A stretch of 64,000 nucleotides of DNA from Paraburkholderia sp. HP33-1 (GTDB taxonomy: Bacteria; Pseudomonadota; Gammaproteobacteria; Burkholderiales; Burkholderiaceae), in the NCBI RefSeq assembly GCF_021390595.1, contig NZ_JAJEJR010000003.1, forward strand, positions 1,082,924 to 1,146,923. Direction: 5' to 3'. The translations under genes and the position numbers were made by a program. The notes under the pieces were generated by a model. It saw only the letters and a list, made by a program, of their open reading frames with translations, ran no database searches and had not been told where the DNA came from. Positions 36,501 through 45,650 of the stretch are shown one piece after another (position 1 is the first letter of the stretch; each line of letters opens with the position of its first letter).

Positions 36501-36746
36501 GCTCGTCGTCTCGTAGTACGCGAGCCCGTCTGCGCCGTCGAGGCTCTGCTCGATCAGGCTCGCGACGTCGTTGTCGACCTGCTCGGCTGTCGCGCCGGGA
36601 TAGGTCGCCGAGATGACGACGCGCGGCGGCGCAAGGCGCGGATACTGCGAGATCGGCAGCATCGGGAGCGCCAGCGCGCCAGCCAGAGCGACGGCGAACG
36701 CGACGATCCAGGCGAATACGGGACGATCGATGAAAAACGACGGCAA
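33585..36746 (-). CDS. HAE1-type RND efflux permease (AcrB/MexB family)
   Basis: 1053-residue inner-membrane pump, full family length, beginning SFFIDRPVFAWIVA like AcrB and retaining the helix-4 proton relay aspartates (GILVDDAIVVVENVER). It expels amphiphilic compounds with proton motive force. It starts at a TTG (36746) after GAGGTGAACAC. No membrane-fusion or outer-membrane gene is beside it, so it must use partners coded elsewhere. It lies 45 bp after the Yej-type ATPase gene and may be co-transcribed with the importer. Confidence 0.9.
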   Translation of the reverse strand: MPSFFIDRPVFAWIVAFAVALAGALALPMLPISQYPRLAPPRVVISATYPGATAEQVDNDVASLIEQSLDGADGLAYYETTSDGLGELEIDVLFTPGTNPDLAMVDVQNRLKQIEPRLPQQVVQQGISVFKATNTFLMLVTLVSTDGTRNSTALSDYLNRYLLRELKRTPGVGSAELWDADEAMRIWLDPVKLREYSLSPADVSAAIRAQNSTVTAGSIGDAPAAAGQGLTASVNVHGQLRTPAEFAAIVLKAEPDGAVVRLGDVARVEVGRDSYTFWSRLNGQSAATVGIQLGPLGNALATSNAIRARIDALSKTLPAGIDVRIPYDGAHFVNIAIREVVLTLCEAIVLVFCVMWLFLRELRYALVPTVVIPVTLMGAFLAMHAFGLSINVFTLFGLVLAIGILVDDAIVVVENVERIMRDEGLAPREATRKAMRQIGGAIVGVTAVLIAVFLPMAFFSGGVGGIYRQFSIAMISAILVSAFMALSLAPALCANLLKPPRHHNASRGGVTARWLAKFASGFDGATRRYGVWVARLLGRSKLAFAVHLALIGAAAVLYAAMPGGFLPTEDQGQLQVMVQLPPGASQERTFAVLRRVESILHKEPAVENVTSVIGWSFAGSGQNVGMAFVSLKDWERRDVDAVTLRERLNGEFAGILDGEVFAQLPPSVPGLGHSDGFTFHLEDRGGVDKEVLDAARERLIELAKQSGVLADVHSETLPDAPRVTVEVDRMKAYAMDVSFDAIADVLGATFGTSYIADYPAGGRMLRVLVGGDAATRMTDADLLALSVRNQAGRMVPFSAFASLHWTRGPSVLTRYNGYPALDVTGRAARGYSSGAAMAEMERLAAQLPAGIGFEWADVSLAETQAAQQTPQLLALSLLAVFMALAALYESWTIPLSVLIVVPLGIIGAVAAMFMRGLPNDIYFKIGVVTVIGLAGKNAILIVQFARDLHARGAGLADAIVEACTMRFRPIVMTSAAFLVGVVPLVFSTGGGAESRHSIGTGVFGGMIAATVFGLIFTPVSFHVVTWAMRRRRRAEGEPAWSRRTVEAKQTEPS

Positions 36747-36791
36747 GTGTTCACCTCAGTCGTTGTGCCGAACGAAGCCAACGCGCCTCGA

Positions 36792-38435
36792 TCATGCGAG
36801 CTCCTCACGGGCACCGGTTTGCGTGACTTGCATCGACGCGGCGAGCAGCGCCTGGGTATAGGGATGCGCGGGCGTACGCAACACGTCCAGCGCGTCGCCG
36901 GCCTCCACGATCCGTCCGGCTTTCATGACGACCACGCGGTGCGCCATCGCACGCATCACGGCCAGATCATGCGTGATGAAAAGGTAGCTGAGCCCATACT
37001 TTTTCTGCAAACGCGTCAACAGTCCGAGCACTTGCTGCTGCACCGATACGTCCAGCGCACTCGTCGGTTCATCGAGTACGATCAATTCGGGCTCTACGGC
37101 AAGCGCGCGCGCAATCGCAATCCGCTGCCGCTGGCCGCCTGAGAATTCGTGCGGATAACGCAGCAGCACGTCGGCGGGCAGGCCGACCTCCTGGAGCAGC
37201 TCGACGATACGCGCCCGGCGTTCTTGTGCATCGAGATGGGGACGGTGAACCCGCAACCCCTCGCCGACGATCTGCTCGATCGTCATGCGCGGCGAAAGCG
37301 AGCCGAACGGATCCTGGAACACGACCTGCATGCACGCGCACAGTGCGCGCCATGCGTTGCCCGACGATCGGTATTCGCGCAGCGACTTGCCGGCAACCTT
37401 GACGTCGCCGGCTGCGGCCCGTTGCAAGCCGAGAACCGTCGAGGCGAGCGTCGACTTGCCGGAACCCGATTCGCCGACGACGCCGAGCGTCTCGCCGCGG
37501 CGCAGCGTGAGGTCAACGTCGTGCAGCGCGCGGAACGTTGTCCTGCCGACCAACGATCGCCAGCCTTTCGCGGTAGTTCGATAGTCGACCGCGAGCCCCT
37601 CGATCGACAGCACGTTCGCGGCATCGTCGGGCACGGTCTCGATTGCGCGACGCGGCTCACTGTTGAGCAATCGCTTCGTATACGGATGCTGCGGATTCGC
37701 GAAGAGCGCCTCCGTCGTATTCGTTTCGACGAGCACGCCCTTCTCCATGACGGCGACGCGCTGCGCGAACCGTCGCACGAGATTCAGATCATGCGTGATC
37801 AACAGCACGGCCATGCCGCGCTCCTCGGCCTCCTGTTCTTGCAGCCCGATCAGCAGGTCGACGATCTGTTGGCGCACTGTCACGTCGAGCGCCGTGGTCG
37901 GCTCATCGGCCAGCAGCAGCCGTGGGCGGCAGGCGAGCGCCATCGCGATCATCGCGCGCTGGCGCTGGCCGCCCGAGAGCTGATGCGGGTAGCTGTCGAT
38001 GCGGCGTTCGGGCTCCGGAATGCCCGTACGGCGCAGCAACTCGATGCCGCGCTCGCGCGCCGCGTTCGGGCGCAGCCCCTCGTGCAGCCGCAGGCTCTCC
38101 GCGATCTGCTGGCCCACCGTATAGAGCGGATTGAGCGCCGTCATCGGCTCCTGGAACACCATCGCGATATCGGCACCGCGTACGCCGCGCATCTGCTGTT
38201 CGCTCTTCGTCAGCAGGTCCTCTCCATCGAAGACGATGCGGCCCGTGTGCGTGGCATCGCGCACGAGGCGCAGCACCGACAGCGCCGTCACGCTCTTGCC
38301 TGAGCCCGATTCGCCGACGAGCGCGACACGCTCGCCGCGGCCGACCGCAAGGTTGACGTCGAACACGCATTGCCTGTCGCCGAACGAGACGCAGAACTCT
38401 TCGATGCTGAGCAGCGGTTTGCAGTTATCGCTCAT
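36792..38435 (-). CDS. yejF: Peptide ABC transporter ATPase, two fused ATP-binding domains (YejF-like)
   Basis: 547-residue double ATPase. Each half has a Walker A (GESGSGKS, twice), an LSGGQRQR or FSGGQRQR signature and a DEPT-type Walker B, as in YejF/DppDF fusions for oligopeptide import. ATG 38435 overlaps the stop of the permease gene (ATGA) and has GGAGGTG upstream; the frame runs on without a start into the permease. It energises the YejB-YejE-type permeases. Confidence 0.9.
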   Translation of the reverse strand: MSDNCKPLLSIEEFCVSFGDRQCVFDVNLAVGRGERVALVGESGSGKSVTALSVLRLVRDATHTGRIVFDGEDLLTKSEQQMRGVRGADIAMVFQEPMTALNPLYTVGQQIAESLRLHEGLRPNAARERGIELLRRTGIPEPERRIDSYPHQLSGGQRQRAMIAMALACRPRLLLADEPTTALDVTVRQQIVDLLIGLQEQEAEERGMAVLLITHDLNLVRRFAQRVAVMEKGVLVETNTTEALFANPQHPYTKRLLNSEPRRAIETVPDDAANVLSIEGLAVDYRTTAKGWRSLVGRTTFRALHDVDLTLRRGETLGVVGESGSGKSTLASTVLGLQRAAAGDVKVAGKSLREYRSSGNAWRALCACMQVVFQDPFGSLSPRMTIEQIVGEGLRVHRPHLDAQERRARIVELLQEVGLPADVLLRYPHEFSGGQRQRIAIARALAVEPELIVLDEPTSALDVSVQQQVLGLLTRLQKKYGLSYLFITHDLAVMRAMAHRVVVMKAGRIVEAGDALDVLRTPAHPYTQALLAASMQVTQTGAREELA

Positions 38436-39541
38436 TGGCCACCTCCGAACGCCGAGCCGCGATTGCGGGTATCGAGCGCGTTGCGCAGCGCGTCGCCCAT
38501 GAACGTCAGGAGCAGCAGCGTGATGACGAGCGCGGAGAACACCGATACCGAGATCCACCAGGCGTCGAGATTGTTCTTGCCCTCCTGCAATAGTTCGCCA
38601 AGGCTCGGCGTGGGCGGCGGAACGCCGAGGCCGAGAAAATCGAGGCTCGTCAATGAAAGGATCGCGGCGCTCATGCGAAACGGCAGAAACGTGATGACCG
38701 GTGTCAGGCTGTTCGGCAATACGTGGCGCCAGATGATCTGCCAGTTCGAGAGTCCCATCGTGCGCGCGGCCCTCACATAATCGAGCGAGCGGTTGCGCAG
38801 GAACTCGGCGCGCACGTAATCGGATAACAGGAGCCAGCCGAACATAGACAGCAGGATGAACAGCAGCCAAAGTGTCGGCTCGAAGATCGAGGCGAAGATG
38901 ATGAGCAGATACAGGTCCGGCATCGACGACCAGATCTCGATCAGGCGCTGGCCGATGAGGTCGGTCCGTCCACCGTAGAAGCCCTGCAGCGCACCCGTCA
39001 ACACGCCAAAGAACACGCCTGACAATGTCAGCGCGAACGCCATCAGCACCGACACACGAAAGCCGTAGAGCAGCCGCGCGAGCACGTCGCGCCCGAACTG
39101 ATCGGTTCCGAGCCAGTTCGCGGCGTTGGGCGGGGCCGGGAACGGCCGCTCGGCGAAATAGTCGATCGTGTCGTAGTAGTTGTGGTTCGGCGCATAGACC
39201 GCGAAATTCCCGTTTGACTCCAGCCGGGAGCGGATATACGGATCGAGATAGTTCGTCTTCGCGGGGAAATCACCGCCGAACTGCGTCTCCGGATACTCCT
39301 TCACGATCGGGAAGTAGTAGTGTCCGTCGTAGCGCACGATGAGGGGCTTGTCGTTGGCGATCAGTTCGCCGGCAAGACTCACCACAAACAGCGCCACGAA
39401 TACGATCAGACTCCAGTAGCCGAGCTTCTGGCCTTTGAAGCGCAGCCAGGTGCGCCGCCACGGCGAGACCGGCGCGGCTGGCGCCGCGTGCGCCTTAGCG
39501 GTCCACGCTGTCGAATTGGATACGGGGGTCGACGATGACAT
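38432..39541 (-). CDS. yejE: Peptide ABC transporter permease (YejE-like)
   Basis: 369-residue permease of the DppC/YejE group: a cytosolic leader, one TM helix, a large periplasmic loop (about residues 75-140) and a C-terminal five-helix domain with the EAA-type loop RAARTMGLSNWQIIWRHVLPN. The long periplasmic loop is a Yej trait. ATG 39541 lies within the end of the upstream permease gene, a 47-bp overlap. Confidence 0.88.
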   Translation of the reverse strand: MSSSTPVSNSTAWTAKAHAAPAAPVSPWRRTWLRFKGQKLGYWSLIVFVALFVVSLAGELIANDKPLIVRYDGHYYFPIVKEYPETQFGGDFPAKTNYLDPYIRSRLESNGNFAVYAPNHNYYDTIDYFAERPFPAPPNAANWLGTDQFGRDVLARLLYGFRVSVLMAFALTLSGVFFGVLTGALQGFYGGRTDLIGQRLIEIWSSMPDLYLLIIFASIFEPTLWLLFILLSMFGWLLLSDYVRAEFLRNRSLDYVRAARTMGLSNWQIIWRHVLPNSLTPVITFLPFRMSAAILSLTSLDFLGLGVPPPTPSLGELLQEGKNNLDAWWISVSVFSALVITLLLLTFMGDALRNALDTRNRGSAFGGGQ

Positions 39542-40547
39542 AGCAGACGTCAGCAATGAGTTTGGTTAAAAGGCCGATCAAGGTGAAAAGAAACAGCGAG
39601 CCGAGCACCACGGGGTAGTCACGGCGAATCACCGAGTCGTATGAGAGCTGACCCATGCCGTCGAGCGAGAACAGCGTCTCGATCAGCAGGTTGCCGTTCA
39701 GGAACGCGCCGACGAAGGCAGCGGGCAGGCCCGTCAACAGCGGAATGGCAGCGTTGCGCAGCACGTGCTTCCACAACACGTCCCGCTCGGGCGCGCCCTT
39801 GGCGCGCGCCGTCAGTACGTATTGCCGACCGATCTCTTCGAGGAACGTGTTTTTCGTCAGTATCGTCACGATCGCAAAGTTGCCGACGACGGACGCCGTC
39901 ACGGGCAGCACCATGTGCCAGACGTAATCGAGCACCTTGCCCGCGGCGGACAAATCGGAGAAGTCATCGGATGTGAGCCCGCGCATCGGAAAGAGCTGCC
40001 AGAACGTGCCGCCGCCGAACAGCATCAGCAACAACACGCCGAGCACGAACCCCGGAATCGCGTAGCCGACGAGGACGAGGACGCTCGTCACCGCATCGAA
40101 GCGCGAGCCGTTACGCACGGCTTTGGCGATCCCGAGCGGCACGGACACCGCGTAAGTCAGCATCACGGTCCAGAGCCCGAGCGAAATAGAGACAGGCAGC
40201 TTGCTACGGATGACCTCCCACACGCTCTTGTGCTGGAAATACGACTGGCCGAGATCGAACGTCGCGTAGCTCTTCAACATCAGCAGGTAACGCGTGAGCG
40301 GCGGCTTGTCGAAGCCAAATTGCTTCTTGATCTGCTCGATCTGCAGCGGGTCGAGGCCCTGGCTGCCGTGGTAGCCGCTGCCGCCTCCGCCGTCCGCACC
40401 GTGGCGCGACTCGCCGTGACGAAGTTGGGTAACCATCTGCTCCACCGGCCCCCCCGGTACGAACTGGGTCACGATGAAAGTCAGCGTGACAACACCGACG
40501 ATCGTCGGCACCATCAATAGCAGTCGTCTGAGAATGTAGGCGAACAT
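39495..40547 (-). CDS. yejB: Peptide ABC transporter permease (YejB-like)
   Basis: 350-residue DppB/YejB-type permease: N-terminal FAYILRRLLLMVPTIVGV, then a loop and five TM helices with the EAA loop TARAKGAPERDVLWKHVLRN. The insert ESRHGADGGGGSGYHGSQ in the periplasmic loop is Gly-rich. ATG 40547 follows GAGGAACGTC; it lies 8 bp after the SBP gene. Confidence 0.88.
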   Translation of the reverse strand: MFAYILRRLLLMVPTIVGVVTLTFIVTQFVPGGPVEQMVTQLRHGESRHGADGGGGSGYHGSQGLDPLQIEQIKKQFGFDKPPLTRYLLMLKSYATFDLGQSYFQHKSVWEVIRSKLPVSISLGLWTVMLTYAVSVPLGIAKAVRNGSRFDAVTSVLVLVGYAIPGFVLGVLLLMLFGGGTFWQLFPMRGLTSDDFSDLSAAGKVLDYVWHMVLPVTASVVGNFAIVTILTKNTFLEEIGRQYVLTARAKGAPERDVLWKHVLRNAAIPLLTGLPAAFVGAFLNGNLLIETLFSLDGMGQLSYDSVIRRDYPVVLGSLFLFTLIGLLTKLIADVCYVIVDPRIQFDSVDR

Positions 40548-40555
40548 GACGTTCC

Positions 40556-42445
40556 TCAATGCACAGCGGCGGTTGTCTGCGCCTGCGGTTTTCGATACCA
40601 GTAGTTGATGACCCAGTCCTCGTACTGATAGGTGACCGGTGTCACCTTCGGGAACCCGAGGGTCGACTTGTAGCCGATCCGCGCATACGGCTCGTAGTAC
40701 TGCGGCACGAGGTAGTACTCGTTGATCAGTACCCGATCGAGCGCGCGCGTGGCCGTCTCGAGGTCATCGAGCGTGTCGGCCGAGATGGCCGCGTGCACTA
40801 GCGTATCCACGGCCTTCGAGCGAATGCCCATGTAGTTTTCCGAACCGACCTCAGATGCAGCATGGCTCGTGAAACGGCGTATCAGCTCCGGCCCCGGGAT
40901 CGTGACGGGCGGATAAATGAACGTCGTCATGTCGTACTCGAAGTTATCGAGCCGCTTCTGATAAAGCGCACTGTCGAGCTCGCGCATATAAGCATGGATG
41001 CCCAGCGTCTGCAGCGCCTGCGTGTAGGGGATGATGATGCGGTCCATGCCCGGCTGGTTATCGATGATCTCGATCGTCATCGGCTTGCCACTCGCATCAC
41101 GCAACGCGCCGTCACGGTAGTGCCAGCCCGCGTCGGCGAGCAGTTCGCGGGCCTGCCGCAGGTTCTGCCGCAGCGAGCCGGGCGGCAGCGTATTTGGCTG
41201 CTTGACCATCGGGCCGAACACTTCGGAAGGCAACGATGCGCGGAACGGCTCGAGCAGCTTCACCTCCTTCTCGCTGGGCATGCCGGTCGCACCGAACGGG
41301 CTGTCCTGCCAGAAGCTGTTCAGCCGGCGATACTGCCCGTAGAACATCATCCGGTTCATCCACTCGTAGTCGAATGCAAGCGCGAGCGCGTGGCGAACGC
41401 GCCGGTCCTGGAATTGAGGGTTACGCGTGTTGATAATGAAGCCCTGCATTTGCGCGGGGTCTTCTTCGAATTCGCCCTTATGCAGGAACCCCGACTCGAA
41501 GTTCTTGCCGACGTATTTGCGCGCCCACTGAGTCGAACTGTATTCGACGCGCACATCCTCGTTGCCCGCCTTGAACGATTCGAGCATCGTGTACTGGTCG
41601 ACATAGAGCTTGAACGTGACGCGCTCGAAGCGGAACATCCCACGCCGCGCCGGCAGGTTCGCGGCCCAATAGTTCGGGTTCCGGCGATAGGTGATCTGCT
41701 TGTCGTTCTTACGCGACTCGATCAGATAGGCTCCGCTCGCGATAGGCGGATCGACGGAAAGTTGATCGAACGGCTGGCGCTTGCCATTCGTTTGCATGCC
41801 CCACTTCGGCGAAAACACCGGCAGATCACCGGCGATCAACGGATTGGCTCTCGAGTTGTCGACGAAGTCGAAGCGCACGGTCAACCGGTCGACCACCGAC
41901 GCGCGCTTGATCTGCACGAACTGCGACGAAATCAACGGGGACGCCTGCGCGCTCTTCAGCGTATCGAACGAGTATTTGACGTCCTGCGCAGTGATCGGAT
42001 CGCCGTTCGAGAAACGCGCCGCCGGATTGATGTGGAACGTCGCCGAGCAATGGTCGGGTGCGAGTTCCACATCGTCGGCGATGAGCGGATATTCGGAAGC
42101 GAGTTCGTCCCAGCTGCGTTGCATCAGGGTATCGAACATCAGGTTACGGATATCCGGCGCGGCCATTCCTCGCACGATGAACGGATTCGTCGAATCGTAG
42201 CTTTGGTTATCGTTGTAGTTTTGAAAAATCAATTCGCCGGTAGTCGGCGCGTCGGGATTCGCGTAATCGAAATGCGTGAAATCCGGTGCGTATTTCGGTT
42301 CGCCGAATTGCGCAATCGCCGGCTTGGCGGCGGCCGGCAACGCGATGGTCGCGCCGGTCGTCGCGACCATCGCGGCGATCAGGGGCATGACCATCGGCGT
42401 AAGCGGCACGGGCCGCCGCAGCAAGCGGAACGTCAAAAGTTTCAT
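40556..42445 (-). CDS. yejA: Periplasmic peptide-binding protein (YejA-like SBP)
   Basis: 629-residue extracellular solute-binding protein of the family-5 (peptide/nickel) class with an N-terminal signal peptide (cleavage after LPAAA). The large size, FGEPKYAPDFTHFDYANPDAP near the mature N-terminus and adjacent YejB/E/F genes fit YejA, known to import peptides and, in E. coli, microcin C. ATG 42445 gives the compact signal peptide; ATG 42490 is an alternative. The ligand here is unknown. Confidence 0.87.
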   Translation of the reverse strand: MKLLTFRLLRRPVPLTPMVMPLIAAMVATTGATIALPAAAKPAIAQFGEPKYAPDFTHFDYANPDAPTTGELIFQNYNDNQSYDSTNPFIVRGMAAPDIRNLMFDTLMQRSWDELASEYPLIADDVELAPDHCSATFHINPAARFSNGDPITAQDVKYSFDTLKSAQASPLISSQFVQIKRASVVDRLTVRFDFVDNSRANPLIAGDLPVFSPKWGMQTNGKRQPFDQLSVDPPIASGAYLIESRKNDKQITYRRNPNYWAANLPARRGMFRFERVTFKLYVDQYTMLESFKAGNEDVRVEYSSTQWARKYVGKNFESGFLHKGEFEEDPAQMQGFIINTRNPQFQDRRVRHALALAFDYEWMNRMMFYGQYRRLNSFWQDSPFGATGMPSEKEVKLLEPFRASLPSEVFGPMVKQPNTLPPGSLRQNLRQARELLADAGWHYRDGALRDASGKPMTIEIIDNQPGMDRIIIPYTQALQTLGIHAYMRELDSALYQKRLDNFEYDMTTFIYPPVTIPGPELIRRFTSHAASEVGSENYMGIRSKAVDTLVHAAISADTLDDLETATRALDRVLINEYYLVPQYYEPYARIGYKSTLGFPKVTPVTYQYEDWVINYWYRKPQAQTTAAVH

Positions 42446-42536
42446 TGTCGCTGTGCGTGTGCGCACGCCGGACGGAAGCCGGCGTGACATTGATCGGATC
42501 GGAGCGCAAGGTCGGGCGCGAGCCCGGCCGGTTCAC

Positions 42537-43733
42537 CTACTTCGACGCCATGAGCGTCCACAGCCGGCCAAGGTCGGCGGAGCCGTCCGTGCCCTTGACC
42601 GCCCGGAACGCCTGAATCGCACGCGGCTTCTGTCCTGCCACGTAGTAGGCGATGCCCAAATGCAGTTGCGCCTGATCGGGATGGTCGAGGCCGCCCTTCG
42701 CGATCGCCGACTCCATCATCGCCAGCCCGTCCTTCGCGTGACCCGCGAAAACGAGGTTGAACCCCTGGTCGACGGGCGCGACGGGATTCGCCGCATCGCT
42801 GCCGGCCTGCGCGCGCTTCGCCGCGAGCGCCTGCAGGCGCTTTTCCCGCTCCGCCTGCGCATCTTTGCCGAGCACGCCAGAGGCGAAGCCCTGGTCGATG
42901 ATCTGCTTCGCTTCGGCCGGCGTACCAGCGACGAGCGAAAGCTCCGTCATCTCCATGTAGTCATCCACCGAGCCGAACGCGCCGGTGACGCGCCCCAACC
43001 GGTACACGTCGACGTCAAGCTTCGGCGAGTAGCCCGGCTTCGCGCGAATCGCCGAGAAGAGGTTGTCCCAGTACGCCTGCCTCGGATGGTAAGCAACGAG
43101 CTTCTCAAGTGCGGCGCGATAGGTCGCATCGTCCTTGCTACGCTGCGCACATGCGCTCAATAGCTGCAATTGCGACTCATCGGGCACGCGGTTGGTGCGC
43201 ACTTGCGCGTCGATCGTCGGCTTCAGCGCACCGACCACGCTCGCGCAGTCGTTTGACAGGTAGTACGACTGCACGAGCAGCTCCTTCATCTGCGGATCGC
43301 CGCCTCCCGCCTTCAGGTAGCGCTGCGCGACCGCGATCGCTCGCGCATAGTCGCGCTCCTGGAAGTAGATGCCAGCCAGCGTCGCGCTCACGCGTTGTTC
43401 GTCTTCGCCCTTCAGCTGCCCGGAGCCGAGCAGCGTCTGATAGGCCTGTGCGGCCGCACCCTCCTCGCCATCCGCCATCAGCGCCGCGCCACGCATTTCC
43501 TCGACCATGTAGATCTCATACGGCGTCTTGTTCGGCACGGCCGCGGCTTGCGCGATCCTGGCAAGCGCGTCCTTGTACTTGTGCGCCCGATAGAGATCCT
43601 GGGCCGCGCTGAGCGGCTTGCCGACGTCAGGACGCAGTGTGTCGGCCACGGCCGCCAGCGTTGCCGCGGTCAAGACCAGGCCGACGACAGCCGCCCACAA
43701 GGGTTGTTTGAGCCGTCGATTGACTATTCTCAT
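42537..43733 (-). CDS. Exported TPR-like protein
   Basis: 398-residue protein with an N-terminal signal anchor (PLWAAVVGLVLTAATLAAVA) and helix-turn-helix TPR-like repeats, for example YKDALARIAQAA, YARAIAVAQRYLKAGG and LHLGIAYYVAGQKPRAIQAF. It probably sits in the periplasm as an assembly scaffold. Its place between the ExbD genes and the SBP gene suggests a role in coupling the TonB system with the importer; that is inferred. ATG 43733 follows AAGGA. Confidence 0.75.
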   Translation of the reverse strand: MRIVNRRLKQPLWAAVVGLVLTAATLAAVADTLRPDVGKPLSAAQDLYRAHKYKDALARIAQAAAVPNKTPYEIYMVEEMRGAALMADGEEGAAAQAYQTLLGSGQLKGEDEQRVSATLAGIYFQERDYARAIAVAQRYLKAGGGDPQMKELLVQSYYLSNDCASVVGALKPTIDAQVRTNRVPDESQLQLLSACAQRSKDDATYRAALEKLVAYHPRQAYWDNLFSAIRAKPGYSPKLDVDVYRLGRVTGAFGSVDDYMEMTELSLVAGTPAEAKQIIDQGFASGVLGKDAQAEREKRLQALAAKRAQAGSDAANPVAPVDQGFNLVFAGHAKDGLAMMESAIAKGGLDHPDQAQLHLGIAYYVAGQKPRAIQAFRAVKGTDGSADLGRLWTLMASK

Positions 43734-43743
43734 CGCACCATCC

Positions 43744-44175
43744 TTATTGCATGTACTGCTCGTTACCGATGAGCCCAATTTTCGTGGCGCCTACGCGCTG
43801 CGCCGACGCCATGACGGCCGCCACATCCTTATAAGGCACGAGCCTGTTCGGACGCAGATGAATCTCGGCCTGCACGGGCTCGGCCGCGACGTGCGCAAGC
43901 TTTTCCTCGAGCGCCGCCTGGTCCGGCACCAACGCGCCGTTCCAGGTCGTCGTGCCGTCGAAATCGATGTCGATCTGCACGATTTCAGGCTGCGTGAGCG
44001 GCGGCGGCGGATCGCCGACCGGCAGATTCATCTTCACCGCGTGCATCTGAATCGGGATCGTGATGATCAGCATGATCAACAACACCAGCATCACGTCGAT
44101 GAGCGGCGTTGTGTTGATGTCCACCATCACGTCCGGTTCGTCGCCACCGCCGCCCGAAGGAACGTTCATTCCCAT
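43744..44175 (-). CDS. exbD: ExbD/TolR-family energiser, copy 2
   Basis: 143-residue ExbD-like protein: short cytosolic N-terminus (VDINTTPLIDVMLVLLIMLII), one TM helix carrying the proton-relay aspartate of PLIDVML, and a periplasmic domain. It works with ExbB to energise TonB. A second ExbD gene lies 9 bp upstream. ATG 44175 has AGGAGG upstream. Confidence 0.9.
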   Translation of the reverse strand: MGMNVPSGGGGDEPDVMVDINTTPLIDVMLVLLIMLIITIPIQMHAVKMNLPVGDPPPPLTQPEIVQIDIDFDGTTTWNGALVPDQAALEEKLAHVAAEPVQAEIHLRPNRLVPYKDVAAVMASAQRVGATKIGLIGNEQYMQ

Positions 44176-44184
44176 ATTCGCCTC

Positions 44185-44610
44185 CTAGCCGCCGCGCGCG
44201 GGCGGCTCAGTGATAAATGACACTTTCGCGATGCCGGCGCGTTCACAGGTCGTGATCACGCGGCCGATGAACTCGTAACGCGTGCTCTGGTCACCGCGCA
44301 CATGCACCTCGGGCTGCGGCTGCATCACCGAGACGTCCTTGAGCCGCGAGAGCAGCGTCGCACTATCCACGTGCTTCTCGTTCCAGAAGAAATCGCCGTC
44401 GCGATTGACCGCGATCTCGATGCTCGTCGGTGTCGTCTGTAGCGGCTGGATCGTCTCTTTCGGCAGCTGCACCGGCACCGTATGCGTGACGACCGGGATC
44501 GTGATCAGGAAGATGATCAGCAACACCAGCATCACGTCGACGAGCGGCGTCGTATTAATGGCGGCGATAACGTCGTCGTTGTCGTCGTTTTGCCCCACGC
44601 TCATGGCCAT
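44185..44610 (-). CDS. exbD: ExbD/TolR-family energiser, copy 1
   Basis: 141-residue ExbD protein with a similar cytosolic/TM region (AINTTPLVDVMLVLLIIFLIT, conserved Asp) but a different periplasmic domain from copy 2. Two ExbDs per ExbB are known in TonB systems of xanthomonads, where one is essential for specific substrates. The ExbB gene is 31 bp upstream. Confidence 0.9.
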   Translation of the reverse strand: MAMSVGQNDDNDDVIAAINTTPLVDVMLVLLIIFLITIPVVTHTVPVQLPKETIQPLQTTPTSIEIAVNRDGDFFWNEKHVDSATLLSRLKDVSVMQPQPEVHVRGDQSTRYEFIGRVITTCERAGIAKVSFITEPPARGG

Positions 44611-44641
44611 GAAGGACCTCGCTCAGGCTGCGGATTGCCGG

Positions 44642-45541
44642 TTACTGGACGGTCGCGGCGGAACGCACCGCAACAGGACGAACGGAACGCTTGCCGCCGG
44701 CGAGCAGCACGGCATGGAGTTGAGCGCCGAAGGCGCGCACGCGCTCCATCACCGACTTGTTGCGGCGCACGAGGAGGTTGTAGCCGAGCACCGCCGGCAC
44801 CGCGACGGCAAGACCGACGGCCGTCATGATCAGCGCTTCGCCGACGGGGCCGGCCACCTTGTCGATCGAGGCCTGGCCCGCGATGCCGATCGCGGTCAAC
44901 GCGTGATAGATACCCCAGACGGTGCCGAACAGGCCGACGAACGGGGCCGTCGAACCGACCGTCGCGAGCAACGCGATGCCGTCTTGCAGACGGTTCGACA
45001 CGTTCGTGATCGCACGGTCGACCGAGGCGGCGATCCACGTGTTGCGGTCGATGGCTTCGAGCAGCGCCTCGTCGTGATGTCGCTCCGCCTCGATTCCTGA
45101 CTCGGCGATGAAGCGGAACGGCGACGACTCGTCAAGTTGCTGGACGCCTTCGGCGAGCGACGGCGCCGCCCACAATTGCTCGTCGGCGTGCTTCGCGCGG
45201 CGGTTGGCACGGAACTGCTCGAGGAACTTCGTGACCATGACGTACCAGCTGCCCATCGACATGGTGACGAGCACAATCAGCACGAAGCGCGCGACGAAGT
45301 CGCCGTTCTTCCATAGCGCGCCGAGGCCGTAGGGGTTCTCGACAGATTGCGTCGCCGCCGGTGCGGGCGGCGGGGCCGGCTCGCCGGCTACGGCGGCGGG
45401 CGCGTTCATCTGCGGCGCTGCTACGGCGGGCGCGGCCGCGCTTGCCTGAGCATGCGCGAGTTGCGGTACCACGAGGGTATTCACCGCGGCTGCGGCGATC
45501 AGGAGGCTGGTTGCCAGGGTGGCGATGGAACGCTTCTTCAT
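44642..45541 (-). CDS. exbB: ExbB/MotA/TolQ proton-channel protein
   Basis: 299-residue ExbB with a signal sequence and an Ala/Pro-rich periplasmic leader (about residues 1-75), then three TM helices with the conserved VGSTAPFVGLFGTVWGIYHAL and AVGLAVAVPAVLGYN segments. With ExbD it forms the channel that powers TonB. The long leader is typical of periplasmically extended ExbBs. A 15-bp palindrome precedes its ribosome binding site. Confidence 0.9.
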   Translation of the reverse strand: MKKRSIATLATSLLIAAAAVNTLVVPQLAHAQASAAAPAVAAPQMNAPAAVAGEPAPPPAPAATQSVENPYGLGALWKNGDFVARFVLIVLVTMSMGSWYVMVTKFLEQFRANRRAKHADEQLWAAPSLAEGVQQLDESSPFRFIAESGIEAERHHDEALLEAIDRNTWIAASVDRAITNVSNRLQDGIALLATVGSTAPFVGLFGTVWGIYHALTAIGIAGQASIDKVAGPVGEALIMTAVGLAVAVPAVLGYNLLVRRNKSVMERVRAFGAQLHAVLLAGGKRSVRPVAVRSAATVQ

Positions 45542-45552
45542 GTTGAGCTCCA

Positions 45553-45567
45553 GTTCAATCGTTGAAC
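45553..45567. promoter_or_regulatory. 15-bp palindrome before exbB
   Basis: GTTCAATCGTTGAAC, six-base arms with a TCG centre, 12 bp upstream of the exbB ATG and touching its ribosome binding site. It could be an operator or an RNA hairpin that limits translation. A second small hairpin (GCAGGC/GCCTGC, 45594-45612) lies just upstream. Confidence 0.35.
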
Positions 45568-45650
45568 TTAAGAAATCGGGTTAAACCGTCGGGGCAGGCT
45601 TTCGTTGCCTGCACCGCGAACGCAGCGGGCGCGGTTTGCTATATGTCGGG

